The notes beneath the pieces were generated by a model. That model was not told the DNA's origin, made no database searches, and saw only the letters and a list, made by a program, of their open reading frames with translations. A stretch of 64,000 bases of DNA from DYRB01 sp963845265 (GTDB taxonomy: Bacteria; Pseudomonadota; Gammaproteobacteria; Chromatiales; Chromatiaceae): NCBI GenBank assembly GCA_963845265.1, contig CAWJRN010000017.1:32547-96546 (forward strand), read 5' to 3'. Below are positions 1 to 9,665 of the stretch, piece after piece (position 1 is the stretch's first letter; each line of letters begins with the position of its first letter). The translations under genes and the position numbers were made by a program.

Positions 1-672
1 GCCGAGGGGGACGACATCCTGGTCTACGACGACGAGGCGCGCAGCGAGCGCATCGCCACCTTTTACAACCTGCGCAAGCAGGGGCGTCAACCGACCGGCA
101 AGTGGAACGAGTGCCTGGCGGACTACATAGCGCCGGTGGAGACCGGGCTGAACGACTACCTCGGGGCCTTCGCCTGCACCGCCGGCGAGGGCATCGACGC
201 CCATGTGGCCCGGTTCGAGGCCGACCACGACGACTACTCCGCCCTGATGCTCAAGGCCATCGCCGACCGCCTGGCCGAGGCCCTGGCGGAGCTGCTCCAC
301 CAGCGGGTGCGCAAGCTCGACTGGGGCTACGCAGAGGACGAGAACCTGGTCAATGCCGATCTGATCGAAGAGCGTTACCAGGGCATCCGCCCGGCCATCG
401 GCTACCCCGCCTCCCCGGACCACACCGAGAAGGACACCCTCTGGTCCCTGCTGGAAGCTGAACAGCGCACCGGTATCTGGCTGACCGAATCCAAGGCCAT
501 GGTCCCGACCGCCGCGGTCTCCGGGCTCTACTTCTCTCACCCCGAGGCGCGCTACTTCGCCGTCGGCAAGCTCAACCGGGATCAGGTGGCGGACTATGCC
601 GAGCGTAAGGGGGTGGCCATCCCCGTCATTGAGAAGTGGTTGGGGCAGAACCTGGCCTACGAGCCCGAGTGA
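1..672 (+). CDS. metH: Cobalamin-dependent methionine synthase, C-terminal fragment
   Basis: This is the last 223 residues of MetH; the gene starts outside the window. The visible part is the reactivation domain, which binds S-adenosylmethionine and remethylates the cobalamin cofactor after accidental oxidation. The RPAIGYP motif (about visible residues 130-136) matches the RxxxGY AdoMet-binding signature of this domain. The conserved KWNECLADYIAP stretch near the window edge and the closing segment WLGQNLAYEPE are also typical of MetH ends. The reading frame is open from base 1. No downstream gene is closely coupled; the next start lies 122 bases on. Confidence 0.95.
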   Translation, partial: AEGDDILVYDDEARSERIATFYNLRKQGRQPTGKWNECLADYIAPVETGLNDYLGAFACTAGEGIDAHVARFEADHDDYSALMLKAIADRLAEALAELLHQRVRKLDWGYAEDENLVNADLIEERYQGIRPAIGYPASPDHTEKDTLWSLLEAEQRTGIWLTESKAMVPTAAVSGLYFSHPEARYFAVGKLNRDQVADYAERKGVAIPVIEKWLGQNLAYEPE

Positions 673-794
673 CCCCCGGCGGGTGCAGGGGGAATGACGC
701 CCGAGCCTTCGTCCTCGGGGTGCGACACCGGGCTGGTATCCGGTATCACGCATACAGATCGGATGCCGACTGAAAGGCGCCGCAAGAGGCTACA

Positions 795-2000
795 GTGAGT
801 CCGTCCCGTCGGAACGAGCAGGAGGACGACTTAAGTGCTCAGAGGTTGGTCGGCCGCGCGCTCCTCCGGATCCTGGTCGCGCTCGCCATCGCCGTGGCCC
901 TCGTCTGGCTCGCCTCCAACGAGGACCAACGTTGCGCTACGCTGGAGGCGCTCCATCTGCCTGAGGCCCTGGGGCGCTGCCGCGCCACGGCGCGGGTGCC
1001 CCAGGACAGGGGCATCGAGTTTCGCCTCGGCGAGCCACCCGCATGGGACTTCACTCCCCTGGCCAGCCCCGGGCGCGATCACCACCCGACGGGCCTCGGC
1101 AGCCCCTGCGGGCGGGCGGGTCCGACACATCCTAGCCAGAAGGCCAAGGGCCGGATCTACCGCTGGACGGGCGCCAACGGCAAGCCAGTCTTTTCGGACC
1201 GACCTCCGCCGGACGGATCCGGCCAGGCCGTTGGCGTCACCCAGGCGCAGGGGGTGGGAGGGTTCTCCCTAGACTACGACTTCGAGGGCGGTCGCCGCGA
1301 CGGCGTCTTCGACCAGACCATCCGAGCCAACGTCGCCGGGGTCTTCCGGTTCCTGACCCGGGACCTGGGGCTCGCCGGCATGGAGCCCGTTCACGTCCGT
1401 TTACGGGTTCTCGACGGCGTCAAGCGCTTCGTCCGCTACCGCGACGCCAAGACCGACAAGCTCGGCACCACCAGTGGCTTCTACGCCTTCGACGGGAACG
1501 AGGCGGTCGTGCGCTGGATGGGCACCGAACCCAGCCTGGCCGTGGTTCGCCACGAGGTCACTCACCTCGCCCTGGGCAACTGGCTCGGCGACCCGCCCAT
1601 CTGGTTCAACGAGGGCCTGGCCGAGGTCGTCGAGCGCCTGCATTTCGAGCAATCCTACGCCCGAGTGCCGGCCCAGGACCTGCACAAGGTCGGGAAATTC
1701 CAGCGTATCGGTACCTTACCCGCCCTGTCCCGCTTCTTGGACATGGACCGGGACGACTGGAACCGCCTGGGCGACGACAAGGCCTACCCCTACGCCTGGT
1801 CCCTGGTCCAGTTTCTCCTGGAGGACCCCCAGCGCCGCCCCTGGGTGACCGACTACCTCAACGCCTTGGGTCAGAGCCGCTGCGCCCGGTTCGATCACAA
1901 AGGCTACCTGGAGCGCACATATCCCGGTGGCATCGGCGGCCTGGAGCAGGCGTGGCGCCGCTGGCTGACCAAGGGCGAGACGGCGCCCTTGACCTTCTGA
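795..2000 (+). CDS. Membrane-anchored DUF4124 / gluzincin-type peptidase-like protein
   Basis: A 401-residue protein read from a GTG start preceded by a short AGAGG-like ribosome site. An N-terminal hydrophobic segment (about residues 20-40) should anchor it in the inner membrane with the rest in the periplasm. Around residues 115-135 the stretch IYRWTGANGKPVFSD is a DUF4124 motif, usual in cell-envelope proteins. The second half holds HEVTH (253-257) and NEGLAE with Glu273, the HExxH-plus-distal-Glu zinc arrangement of the peptidase-MA (gluzincin) fold. A periplasmic metallopeptidase is therefore likely. The substrate is unknown and no symbol is assigned. A second DUF4124 protein is encoded at 41.4-42.1 kb. 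Confidence 0.75.
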   Translation: MSPSRRNEQEDDLSAQRLVGRALLRILVALAIAVALVWLASNEDQRCATLEALHLPEALGRCRATARVPQDRGIEFRLGEPPAWDFTPLASPGRDHHPTGLGSPCGRAGPTHPSQKAKGRIYRWTGANGKPVFSDRPPPDGSGQAVGVTQAQGVGGFSLDYDFEGGRRDGVFDQTIRANVAGVFRFLTRDLGLAGMEPVHVRLRVLDGVKRFVRYRDAKTDKLGTTSGFYAFDGNEAVVRWMGTEPSLAVVRHEVTHLALGNWLGDPPIWFNEGLAEVVERLHFEQSYARVPAQDLHKVGKFQRIGTLPALSRFLDMDRDDWNRLGDDKAYPYAWSLVQFLLEDPQRRPWVTDYLNALGQSRCARFDHKGYLERTYPGGIGGLEQAWRRWLTKGETAPLTF

Positions 2001-2466
2001 GCGCGGCTGCTTGCCTGAAAGGTCCGGCTGGACGAGCGCCTCGACATGCATGGGCTCGGGGCGGAAGGCGTCCATGGGAGGGGACCCGATGGCGCTGCAG
2101 CAGCAGAAAGATGTCCAGGGTGTCCTTGCGCTCCTGGCCGGGGAAGACGATCTCGCAGACCCAGTACGGTGCCAGGTCGATGATGCCGCTGGGGCGGGCG
2201 GGCAAGCGCTCCTTGCGCCAACCGGCGAGGTCGTGGACCGGGCATTGGTCCGCCTCGTAGGCGACGCTGACCTCGGTCAGGATCCACCAGCCGCCGGGGC
2301 CTGCGGTGCGGGTGAAGGGGCTCAGTTCAGCCCTGGTACCGCCCTGGACCAGGCTATGCTCCGAACGGGCCATGCGGCGGCGGACGATCTCGCCGCCGAT
2401 CAGCTCGACACGCTCATCGGGGCATAGCAGCAGGTCTTCGACAGTCTTGAGCTTGATCGTTTCCAT
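1998..2466 (-). pseudogene. Uma2-family (DUF820) endonuclease-like gene, broken
   Basis: From ATG at 2466 the frame reads METIKLK..., then VELIGGEIVRR, WWILTEVSVAYEADQ and YWVCEIVFPGQERKDTL. These are hallmarks of the Uma2/DUF820 restriction-endonuclease-like fold, including the catalytic Glu/Asp region. Around 2076-2090 the sense is lost. A better continuation (PMDAFRPEPMHVEALVQ...) lies one base out of register and then runs into the convergent upstream gene, so the C-terminus is missing or scrambled. Such genes are often present in many copies of unknown role. It is best treated as a remnant: the family call is fairly safe, the end coordinate is not. Confidence 0.6.
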
Positions 2467-2733
2467 GGCGTCTCTGCGCTGCTGGGGGGCGGGCGGGGGG
2501 AGGAAAGGCTTGCCTTGTGCGGTGCGCCCATAGCGAAGCAAGGCCGGGCCGGCGGGCTCGCTTGGCCGGCAACCGCTCCTGCGTGGCCTGCCTGTCCGCC
2601 GTCCTTGGCGGCCACGCCTTCGCCTGGTCGCGCCGGTGGTCTTGGCGCTGCACGCGCCACGAACCAGCCTCGACCCTGCGGGCCCCGGGCTTTTCCAGTA
2701 TCATGGCGCATCTTTTTTTCGCCAGTTTCAGCT

Positions 2734-5557
2734 ATGGTCACCAACGTTTTCAAGAAGATCTTCGGCAGCCGCAACGAGCGTCTGGTCAAGCGGCTGTTCA
2801 AGACGGTCGCCAAGATCAGCGCCTTCGAGCCCGCCCTCCAACCCCTGAGCGACACAGAACTCCAGGCCAAGACGGCTGAGTTCCGCGCCCGCCTGGCCGA
2901 CGGTACCAAGCTCGACGACCTGCTCCCGGAGGCCTTCGCGGTCGTCCGCGAGGCGGCCAAGCGGTCCCTGGGCATGCGCCACTTCGATGTGCAGCTCATC
3001 GGCGGCATGGTGCTCAACTCCGGCAAGATCGCGGAGATGCGCACCGGCGAGGGCAAGACCCTGGTCGCAACCCTGGCCGTCTATCTCAACGCCCTGCCTG
3101 GCAAGGGTGTGCACGTGGTAACGGTGAACGACTACCTGGCCCGCCGCGACGCGGCCTGGATGGGGCGCGTCTACCGCTTCCTCGGCCTGAGCGTGGGTGT
3201 CATTAACTCCTCCGGTGGCATGGGCCCGGATAGCGCCTCCTACGTGTTCGACCCGGATTACCTGCCCCCGGAGGGCCAGGGCTACCGGCATATGCGCCCG
3301 GTCACCCGCCGAGAATCCTATGCCGCGGACATCACCTACGGGACCAACAACGAGTTCGGTTTCGACTACCTGCGCGACAACATGGCGTTCACGCCGGAGC
3401 AGCGCACCCAGCGCGACCCCTTCTATGCGGTCGTGGACGAGGTGGACTCCATCCTGATCGACGAGGCACGCACCCCGCTGATCATCTCGGGGCCGTCCGA
3501 GGGCAGCACCGACCTCTACAAGCGCATCGACGTCATCATCCCGACCCTGATCCGACAGTCCCCCATCACCAACGAGGAGGGCAAGCCGGACTTTGGTCCC
3601 GGCGACTTCTCCGTGGACGAAAAGGCCCGCCAGACCTATCTGAGTGAGGACGGCCATCAGAAGGTGGAGGACAAGCTCACCGAGATGGGCCTGCTGGCGG
3701 AGGGCGAGAGCCTCTACGACGCCGGCAACATCGCCCTGATGCACCACGTCTACGCGGCCCTGCGTGCCCACGCCCTGTTCCAGAAGAACGTGGAGTACAT
3801 CGTCCGCGATGGCGAGATCATCATCGTCGACGAGTTCACCGGGCCGCACCATGCCCGGCCGGCGCTGGTCCGAGGGCCTGCACCAGGCAGTCGAGGCCAA
3901 AGAGGGGGTCAAGATTCAGCAGGAGAACCAGACCCTCGCCTCCATCACCTTCCAGAATCTGTTCCGGCTCTACCCCACGCTGTCGGGCATGACCGGTACG
4001 GCGGACACCGAGGCCTACGAGTTCCAGCAGATCTACGGCCTGGAGGTGGTGGTCATCCCCACCAACCAGCCCATGATCCGCAAGGACAACGGCGACCTGG
4101 TCTACCTGACCGCGAAGGAGAAGTACGAGGCCATCGTCGAGGACGTCCGCGACTGCGTAGAGCGCGGCCAGCCGGTCCTGGTGGGCACGGCCTCCATCGA
4201 GACGTCGGAGTTGATCGACACGCTCCTCAACGAGGCCAAGATCCCCCACGAGGTCCTCAACGCCAAGCAACACGAACGCGAGGCCGGCATCGTCGCCCAG
4301 GCCGGGCGCCCGGGGGCGGTGACCATCGCCACCAACATGGCCGGTCGCGGCACGGACATCGTCCTCGGCGGCAATCTGGAGTCGGAGCTGGACGAGGCCG
4401 GCCCGGACGCCGATGAGACGGCCATCCGAGCGGCCTGGAAGGCGCGCCACGCCGAGGTCCTGGCCTCCGGCGGCCTGCATGTGGTGGGCACCGAGCGGCA
4501 CGAGTCGCGGCGTATCGACAACCAGCTACGCGGTCGCTCCGGGCGTCAGGGCGACCCGGGCTCCAGCCGCTTCTACCTGTCGCTGGAAGACAATTTGATG
4601 CGCATCTTCGCCTCCGAGCGCGTATCGAACCTGATGCAGAAGCTCGGCATGCAGCCCGGCGAGGCCATCGAGCACCCCTGGGTGACCAAGGCCATCGAGA
4701 ACGCCCAGCGCAAGGTCGAGGGGCGCAACTTCGACATCCGCAAGCAGTTGTTGGAGTACGACGACGTCGCCAACGACCAGCGCAAGGTCATCTACCGCCA
4801 GCGCCGCGACCTGATGGACGCCGAGAGTGTGTTGGATACGGTCAACGCCATGCGCGAGGACGTCCTGACCAACCTGCTCACCCTTTACATCCCGCCGGAG
4901 AGCCTCGAGGAGCAGTGGCATCTGGCCGACCTGTCCCAGGCTCTGACGGACGGCTTCGGCGGCGAATGGCCCATCCAGCAGTGGCTGGACCAGGAGCACG
5001 ACCTCAACGAGGACTCGCTGCGGCGGCGCATCCAAGAGCGTGTCGCCAGCCAGTACACGGAAAAGGAGGAGGCGGTCGGTTCCGAGGTCATGCGCCAGAT
5101 CGAAAAGGCGGTGATGCTCCAGACCCTGGACACCCAATGGAAGGATCACTTGGCGGCCATGGATTATCTGCGCCAGGGCATCCACCTGCGCGGTTACGCC
5201 CAGAAGAACCCCAAGCAGGAGTACAAGCGCGAGGCCTTCGAGATGTTCTCGGCGATGCTCGACAGCATCAAGCAGGAGGTCGTCAATACCCTGGCCCGAC
5301 TGCGCATCCAGGCCCCGGAGGAGCTGGACGCCCTGGCCCCCGCCCAGGCGGACGAGCAGCAATTCCAGTTCAAGCACGAGGAATTCCACGGCCTAGGCGA
5401 AGAGCCGACAACCCCGGAGCGCCCCTTCCCGGCCGAGCGCGAGCGTCCGGCCCACACCGAGCCCTTCGTGCGCGAAGAGCGCAAGGTCGGCCGGAACGAG
5501 CCCTGCCCCTGCGGGTCCGGCAAGAAGTACAAGCACTGCCACGGTAAGGCGGCTTGA
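2734..5557 (+). CDS. secA: Preprotein translocase ATPase SecA (one-base frameshift in this sequence)
   Basis: SecA is the ATPase motor that pushes unfolded preproteins through SecYEG. The ATG at 2734 gives MVTNVFKKIFGSRNERLVKR, the expected N-terminus. The Walker A motif MRTGEGKT is near residue 102, DEVDSILIDEARTPL near 234, and the C-terminus ends with the zinc-binding SecB/lipid tail CPCGSGKKYKHC. The frame breaks at the GGGCC run at 3841-3845. Removing one base restores EFTGRTMPGRRWSEGLH and a 940-residue protein of normal length. Because secA is essential, a sequence error is more likely than a real mutation. The stop overlaps the argJ start (TTGA). Confidence 0.95.
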
Positions 5558-6783
5558 GCGCGCAAGCCTTGGAGCTCCCCTTGACCCTCGTTTTTCACCC
5601 GGTCCCTGGGATACGCCTGGGCACCGCGGCCGCCGGCATCCGCTACGCCGATCGCCAGGACCTGCTCCTGATCGAGCTGCCCGTCGGTGCTACCTGCGCC
5701 GCCGTGTTCACCCGCAACGCCTTCTGCGCGGCGCCCGTGGTGGTGGCGCGGCGCCACGTCGAGGCGACGGCGCCTCGCTACTTGCTGGTCAACTCGGGAA
5801 ACGCCAACGCGGGGACCGGCCAGCGTGGTCTGGCGGACGCCATTGCCAGTTGCGAAGCCCTGGCCGAGTTAGCCGGTTGCGCCGTGGAATCCGTGCTGCC
5901 CTTCTCCACCGGGGTCATCGGTGAGCATCTACCGGTCGATCGTCTCAGCGCCGGCCTGCCCACGGCGCTGGCTGCCCTGAGCGAGTCAGCCTGGCCGGAG
6001 GCCGCCAAGGCCATCATGACGACGGACACGGTTCCCAAGCTGGTCTCACGGCGCTTTTCCCTCGGCGAGGCTGAGGCCACCCTGACCGGGATCTGTAAGG
6101 GCGCCGGGATGATCCGCCCGGATATGGCCACCATGCTCGCCTACCTGGCAACCGATGCTGCAGTGGATTGGGGCCTGCTCCAGACCTGCCTGAAGGAGGC
6201 GGCGGATCTCTCCTTCAATGCCGTCACCGTGGACGGCGATACCTCGACCAACGATGCCTGTGTTCTGGCTGCCGCCGGAACCCTCGGCAACCCCACCATC
6301 GCCGATCCGAACGGTGCCGATTACCAGGCCCTCCGCCAGGCGGTTATCGACGTCTGCCAGGAACTCGCCACCGCTATCATCCGCGACGGTGAGGGGGCCA
6401 CCAAGCTGGTCACCATCCTGATCGAAGAGGCGGCGGACCCAGCCGAGGCGCGGCGGGTGGCAGACGCCATCGCCCATTCGCCCTTAGTCAAGACGGCGCT
6501 GTTTGCCTCCGACCCCAACTGGGGGCGCATCCTTGCCGCCGTCGGGCGCGCTGGGGTCGAGGGGCTGGATATCGATCGGGTGCGCATCTGGCTCGGCGAT
6601 ACCCTGATCGTCAGCGACGGCGGGCGGGCCACCGACTATACAGAGGCCGACGGACGGGCGATCATGGCACAGGCTGAGATCCAGATCCGGGTCGCCCTCG
6701 GCCGTGGTAGGGCAGGAGTCCGGGTCCTGACCTGCGACCTGTCCTATGACTATGTGCGGATCAATGCCGAGTACCGGACCTGA
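5554..6783 (+). CDS. argJ: Bifunctional ornithine acetyltransferase / N-acetylglutamate synthase
   Basis: ArgJ transfers the acetyl group from N-acetylornithine to glutamate in the cyclic arginine pathway and can also use acetyl-CoA. The 409-residue chain starts at TTG 5554, overlapping the secA stop, so translation is probably coupled. The self-cleavage site lies in KGAGMIRPDMATML. Thr193 should become the N-terminal nucleophile of the beta chain after cleavage. Other family blocks present are NSGNANAGTG, DGDTSTND and FASDPNWGRILAAVGRAG. Length and motifs are complete. The gene runs directly into the Nudix-ThiE gene six bases downstream. Confidence 0.96.
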   Translation: MSAQALELPLTLVFHPVPGIRLGTAAAGIRYADRQDLLLIELPVGATCAAVFTRNAFCAAPVVVARRHVEATAPRYLLVNSGNANAGTGQRGLADAIASCEALAELAGCAVESVLPFSTGVIGEHLPVDRLSAGLPTALAALSESAWPEAAKAIMTTDTVPKLVSRRFSLGEAEATLTGICKGAGMIRPDMATMLAYLATDAAVDWGLLQTCLKEAADLSFNAVTVDGDTSTNDACVLAAAGTLGNPTIADPNGADYQALRQAVIDVCQELATAIIRDGEGATKLVTILIEEAADPAEARRVADAIAHSPLVKTALFASDPNWGRILAAVGRAGVEGLDIDRVRIWLGDTLIVSDGGRATDYTEADGRAIMAQAEIQIRVALGRGRAGVRVLTCDLSYDYVRINAEYRT

Positions 6784-6789
6784 AGCGGG

Positions 6790-7737
6790 GTGACAGGCCA
6801 GTCGATTCACGTCGCCGCCGGCGCCATCGCGGATGACCGGGGCCGGATTTTGGTCGCTCGCCGACCGGCGGGCGTCCACCAGGGTGGGCTTTGGGAATTC
6901 CCCGGGGGCAAGCTGGAACCCGGCGAGGACCCGACCGACGGCCTGACCCGGGAGCTTTCGGAGGAGTTGGGCGTCCAGGTGCGCGCCTGCCGCCCCCTGA
7001 TCCGTGTCCATCACGACTACGGTGACCGTCATGTCCTGCTCGACGTCTACCGCGTCACCGAATTCAGCGGTGAGCCCGTTGGTCGCGAGGGGCAGCCCCT
7101 GGCCTGGCTAGCCCCAGAGGTCATGGACCCCGCCGTGTTTCCCGCCGCGGACAGACCCATCATCGCGGCGCTGCGCCTGCCCCAGTTCTACCTCATCACC
7201 GGACCCGATCCAGCGCACCCGGTGCAGTTCCTAAGGCGCCTCGGTGCCGCCCTGGATCGTGGCGTGCGCCTGGTGCAACTGAGAGCCCACGGGGTATCCG
7301 AGGAGGCATATGCTCGGCTCGCAAAGCCCGCCTACGCCCTCTGTGAAGCGGCTGGTGCCAGGCTGTTGCTCAACACTGACCCGAACCTCGCCCGCCACCT
7401 TCCAGGCCACGGCCTGCACCTGACCGGCGAGCGCCTGTCACGACAGGGAGAACGCCCGGTCGGCCCGGGTTCCTGGTGCGGGGCCTCCTGCCACGATGCC
7501 GCAGACCTGCGGCGGGCCGTGGCCCTGGGGCTCGATTACGCCCTGCTAGCCCCTGTCCAGCCCACCGCGACCCACCCAGGGGTCGAACCCCTCGGGTGGC
7601 CGCGCTTCGCCGAGCTGGCGGAGCCCACCCCTCTGCCGATCTATGCGCTGGGCGGGCTGGGTACCGCCGATCTGGACACTGCATGCGCCCACGGGGCCCA
7701 GGGCATCGCCGCGATCCGCGGCTTGTGGCCGGACTAG
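6790..7737 (+). CDS. Nudix hydrolase (MutT-like) fused to a ThiE-like domain
   Basis: A 315-residue two-domain protein from GTG 6790. Residues 39-61 are a full Nudix box (GGKLEPGED...RELSEELG), so the N-terminus is a MutT-like pyrophosphatase that probably clears oxidised nucleotides. From about residue 132 (QFYLITGPD) the chain resembles thiamine-phosphate synthase. However, the usual QLRxK motif reads QLRAHG and the ND-loop reads NTDPNLA, so thiamine synthesis is doubtful. This fusion is a recognised gammaproteobacterial architecture often called MutT, in which the second half has no proven role. The gene sits six bases after argJ and shares its operon. Confidence 0.88.
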   Translation: MTGQSIHVAAGAIADDRGRILVARRPAGVHQGGLWEFPGGKLEPGEDPTDGLTRELSEELGVQVRACRPLIRVHHDYGDRHVLLDVYRVTEFSGEPVGREGQPLAWLAPEVMDPAVFPAADRPIIAALRLPQFYLITGPDPAHPVQFLRRLGAALDRGVRLVQLRAHGVSEEAYARLAKPAYALCEAAGARLLLNTDPNLARHLPGHGLHLTGERLSRQGERPVGPGSWCGASCHDAADLRRAVALGLDYALLAPVQPTATHPGVEPLGWPRFAELAEPTPLPIYALGGLGTADLDTACAHGAQGIAAIRGLWPD

Positions 7738-7739
7738 CG

Positions 7740-7806
7740 CCGTCGCGCGCAAGCCCTCCGAACAACAACGGTAGAGTGGCTAAGCGCAGCGCATCCACCG
7801 AAGGCA
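7740..7806 (+). repeat. About 65-bp dispersed repeat, copy A
   Basis: This stretch between the Nudix-ThiE stop and the CDGSH stop matches 35253-35317 on the opposite strand with few mismatches. The shared parts include CGTCGCGCGCAAG, AACAACGGTAG and TAAGCGCAGCGCATCCA. The core TGGMTAAGCGCAGCGCATCCA is partly palindromic. Both copies lie just beyond a gene's stop codon, as REP-like elements do. Confidence 0.8.
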
Positions 7807-7848
7807 CTCGGTGACCCAGCGTCAGCCCGCCCGAGTCCCGCTTGGGCA

Positions 7849-8088
7849 TCACAGCAGCCGCTTGTGCGCACCATCGCAGAAAGGCCCTTTCGCGCTGCGC
7901 TTGCACCCACACAGCCAAACCTTCTCCGCCTTGGCCATTTCGACTTTCACCGGCGTGAAGTCCGTTTCCTTGTGGGAGCCATCGCAGAAGGGCTGGGTCT
8001 GAGAGCGCCCGCAACTGCACCACCAGTAGGTTCCGGGGCCTAACTCCAGGGTATAGGGGCCGATTTTCGGGATCTCTGGTTCTTGCAT
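7849..8088 (-). CDS. CDGSH iron-sulfur domain protein
   Basis: A 79-residue soluble protein with two CDGSH-type iron-sulfur motifs: CSCGRSQTQPFCDGSH in the N-terminal half and CGCKRSAKGPFCDGAH at the end. Each supplies three Cys and one His for a 2Fe-2S cluster, as in the bacterial tandem-CDGSH (MitoNEET-like) proteins. The start at 8088 has a GGAG site a few bases upstream. It is monocistronic and convergent with the Nudix-ThiE gene. The role is probably electron transfer or iron-sulfur handling; no specific partner is visible. Confidence 0.9.
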   Translation of the reverse strand: MQEPEIPKIGPYTLELGPGTYWWCSCGRSQTQPFCDGSHKETDFTPVKVEMAKAEKVWLCGCKRSAKGPFCDGAHKRLL

Positions 8089-8211
8089 GGGTGCTCCAAT
8101 TGGAATCGCGCATCAAAAGGGGCCACGAGTGTCCTTGTTGGCGCGGCTTGGCACAAGCCCTGAAGAGGCGGGGGGGTCGGTGGCGCCAAGAACGAGTCTG
8201 GCGAAAGGCGT

Positions 8212-8240
8212 TTGACGCTTCGGCGCTTCATGCGTATTAT
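8212..8240 (+). promoter_or_regulatory. Sigma-70 promoter of the tRNA operon
   Basis: TTGACG (8212-8217) and TATTAT (8235-8240) are separated by exactly 17 bases. The -10 box lies 34 bases before the first tRNA and is followed by a GC-rich stretch suited to a stable-RNA discriminator. Confidence 0.75.
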
Positions 8241-8274
8241 TGCGGCCCTTCGGTTTCGTCACCTCGACAGACCC

Positions 8275-8351
8275 CGGGGTATAGCGCAGTCTGGTAGCGC
8301 GCCTGCTTTGGGAGCAGGATGTCGGGGGTTCGAATCCCTCTACCCCGACCA
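8275..8351 (+). tRNA. tRNA-Pro (TGG)
   Basis: A complete 77-base cloverleaf: acceptor stem CGGGGTA/TACCCCG, anticodon stem CCTGC/GCAGG with loop TTTGGGA (anticodon TGG), T-arm GGGGGTTCGAATCCCTC, and encoded CCA. It is the first gene of a four-tRNA operon. Confidence 0.97.
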
Positions 8352-8423
8352 ATTGTGAGCGTCGGTAACGGCTTGCCAACAGTGCCTGGGGCGGGTTGGC
8401 CAGGCGGCAAGGCGCCAAGTTAG

Positions 8424-8500
<77 letters not shown>

Positions 8501-8589
8501 ATGGTCTCGCCAGGGATTGGCAGGAGAGTAAGCGCAACGGAATGCCCACCGTTCGATGGTGTGTTAGGGAAGGGATATAGTTTTCGCTG

Positions 8590-8665
8590 GTGGACGTAGC
8601 TCAGTTGGTAGAGCGCAGGATTGTGATTCCTGTGGTCGTGGGTTCGATCCCCATCGTCCACCCCA
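8590..8665 (+). tRNA. tRNA-His (GTG)
   Basis: A 76-base cloverleaf with acceptor stem GTGGACG/CGTCCAC and anticodon loop ATTGTGATT (anticodon GTG). The preceding G (8589) is the extra 5' G-1 that marks tRNA-His, opposite the C before the encoded CCA. Confidence 0.97.
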
Positions 8666-8760
8666 TATTTCGCGGCGTCATTGGGCGCGGGTTAGAATAG
8701 CGAACGCCGTCGGTTGACGGATTTCGCGAAGGCCGTAGAGTTGGGCCGCAAGCGCGTTTC

Positions 8761-8836
8761 GGGTCGTTAGCTCAGTTGGTAGAGCAGTGGACTCTTAATC
8801 CATCGGTCGTAGGTTCGAATCCTACACGACCCACCA
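8761..8836 (+). tRNA. tRNA-Lys (CTT)
   Basis: A 76-base cloverleaf with acceptor stem GGGTCGT/ACGACCC, anticodon loop CTCTTAA (anticodon CTT), T-arm GTAGGTTCGAATCCTAC and encoded CCA. It is the last gene of the operon and is followed at once by a terminator. Confidence 0.96.
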
Positions 8837-8841
8837 AATCA

Positions 8842-8875
8842 GGGGATTGGACTAACGTCCAACCCCCTTTTTTTT
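8842..8875 (+). terminator. Rho-independent terminator of the tRNA operon
   Basis: A GC-rich hairpin (GGGG-A-TTGGAC, loop TAAC, GTCCAA-CCCC) is followed by an eight-base T run, six bases after the CCA end of tRNA-Lys. Confidence 0.88.
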
Positions 8876-8979
8876 GCCCTCGCCATGGCCGCTCGGGGGA
8901 GCCAGCGCAGCGCCCATGCGCTATGATTGTCCCCGCCTCAATCCGGGGCACCCGGCCACTCCATGCCTTGGAGGTCAAG

Positions 8980-9513
8980 ATGAAGAACGTTGCCATTTTC
9001 GCGTCCCTCGGCGTTGCGTTGACGGCCGGATGTGCGAGTAATCCGGATCCCCAGGAGGGCCAACTCTTCACCTGGGTAAGCTCCATCGAGTACGCCGAGC
9101 GCATCTGCAAGACGGTGGAACTGGATGACTATGCCACCTGTGTCAACCGCATGCTGGCGGTCTACCAGGACCCGAACCCGATCGAATTCCCGCCCGAACA
9201 GGGCACATCCGGACCCTTTATGGCCACCTTGAATGGTCAGAATTACTACGGCTGGTACCGCTCCCAACCCTTTAAAGCGGATTTTCGCGCCTCCAACGGC
9301 CGCACAACCTGTCGCGGCGGCTACAACGCCTTCGTAGGGGACACGGCCGCGATCTTCGATGTGCGTTGCGACGATGGGCGCACCGGTACTGCCGACATGG
9401 TTTTGGACGAATCTGGCCGCAATGGGATCGGAACTATCACCCTGAGCGACGGCCGCACCGGTGATCTCGTCTTCGGTCGCGATGCACTGCAAGGGACGCC
9501 AGCAGCAGGCTGA
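8980..9513 (+). CDS. Putative lipoprotein of unknown function
   Basis: A 177-residue protein. The ATG at 8980 follows a TTGGAGGTC ribosome site and begins MKNVAIFASLGVALTAGC, a type II signal peptide with lipobox LTAGC (lipidation at Cys18). Asn at +3 after the Cys gives no clear Asp-type inner-membrane retention signal. The mature part has several cysteines (RICKTVELDDYATCVNR, TTCRGGYNAF, DVRCDDGRTG) and repeated DGRTG motifs, suggesting a small disulfide-stabilised beta domain. No family was recognised. It stands alone between the tRNA terminator and the convergent arfB gene. Confidence 0.8.
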   Translation: MKNVAIFASLGVALTAGCASNPDPQEGQLFTWVSSIEYAERICKTVELDDYATCVNRMLAVYQDPNPIEFPPEQGTSGPFMATLNGQNYYGWYRSQPFKADFRASNGRTTCRGGYNAFVGDTAAIFDVRCDDGRTGTADMVLDESGRNGIGTITLSDGRTGDLVFGRDALQGTPAAG

Positions 9514-9665
9514 CTGGCCTGCCTGTTCCGGTCGGCTCGGGTTTGCACCCATCGTGTCGTTCCGGCGGGTAGTCTCGCCTCGGCTACCAACCCGACAGAG
9601 GGTGGCTGCTGATGATGCCCCAGCACGATGCCTTCTTGGGAGGGCACCTGTGTTGAGGTGCGTTA

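Noticed and set aside
2728..3912. A 394-residue open frame on the minus strand opposite secA
   Set aside because: It is a shadow of secA caused by high GC at third positions; no motif or coherent composition.
6660..6800. Thiamine (TPP) riboswitch before the ThiE-like gene
   Set aside because: The gap to argJ is only six bases and no thi-box was seen within the argJ end.
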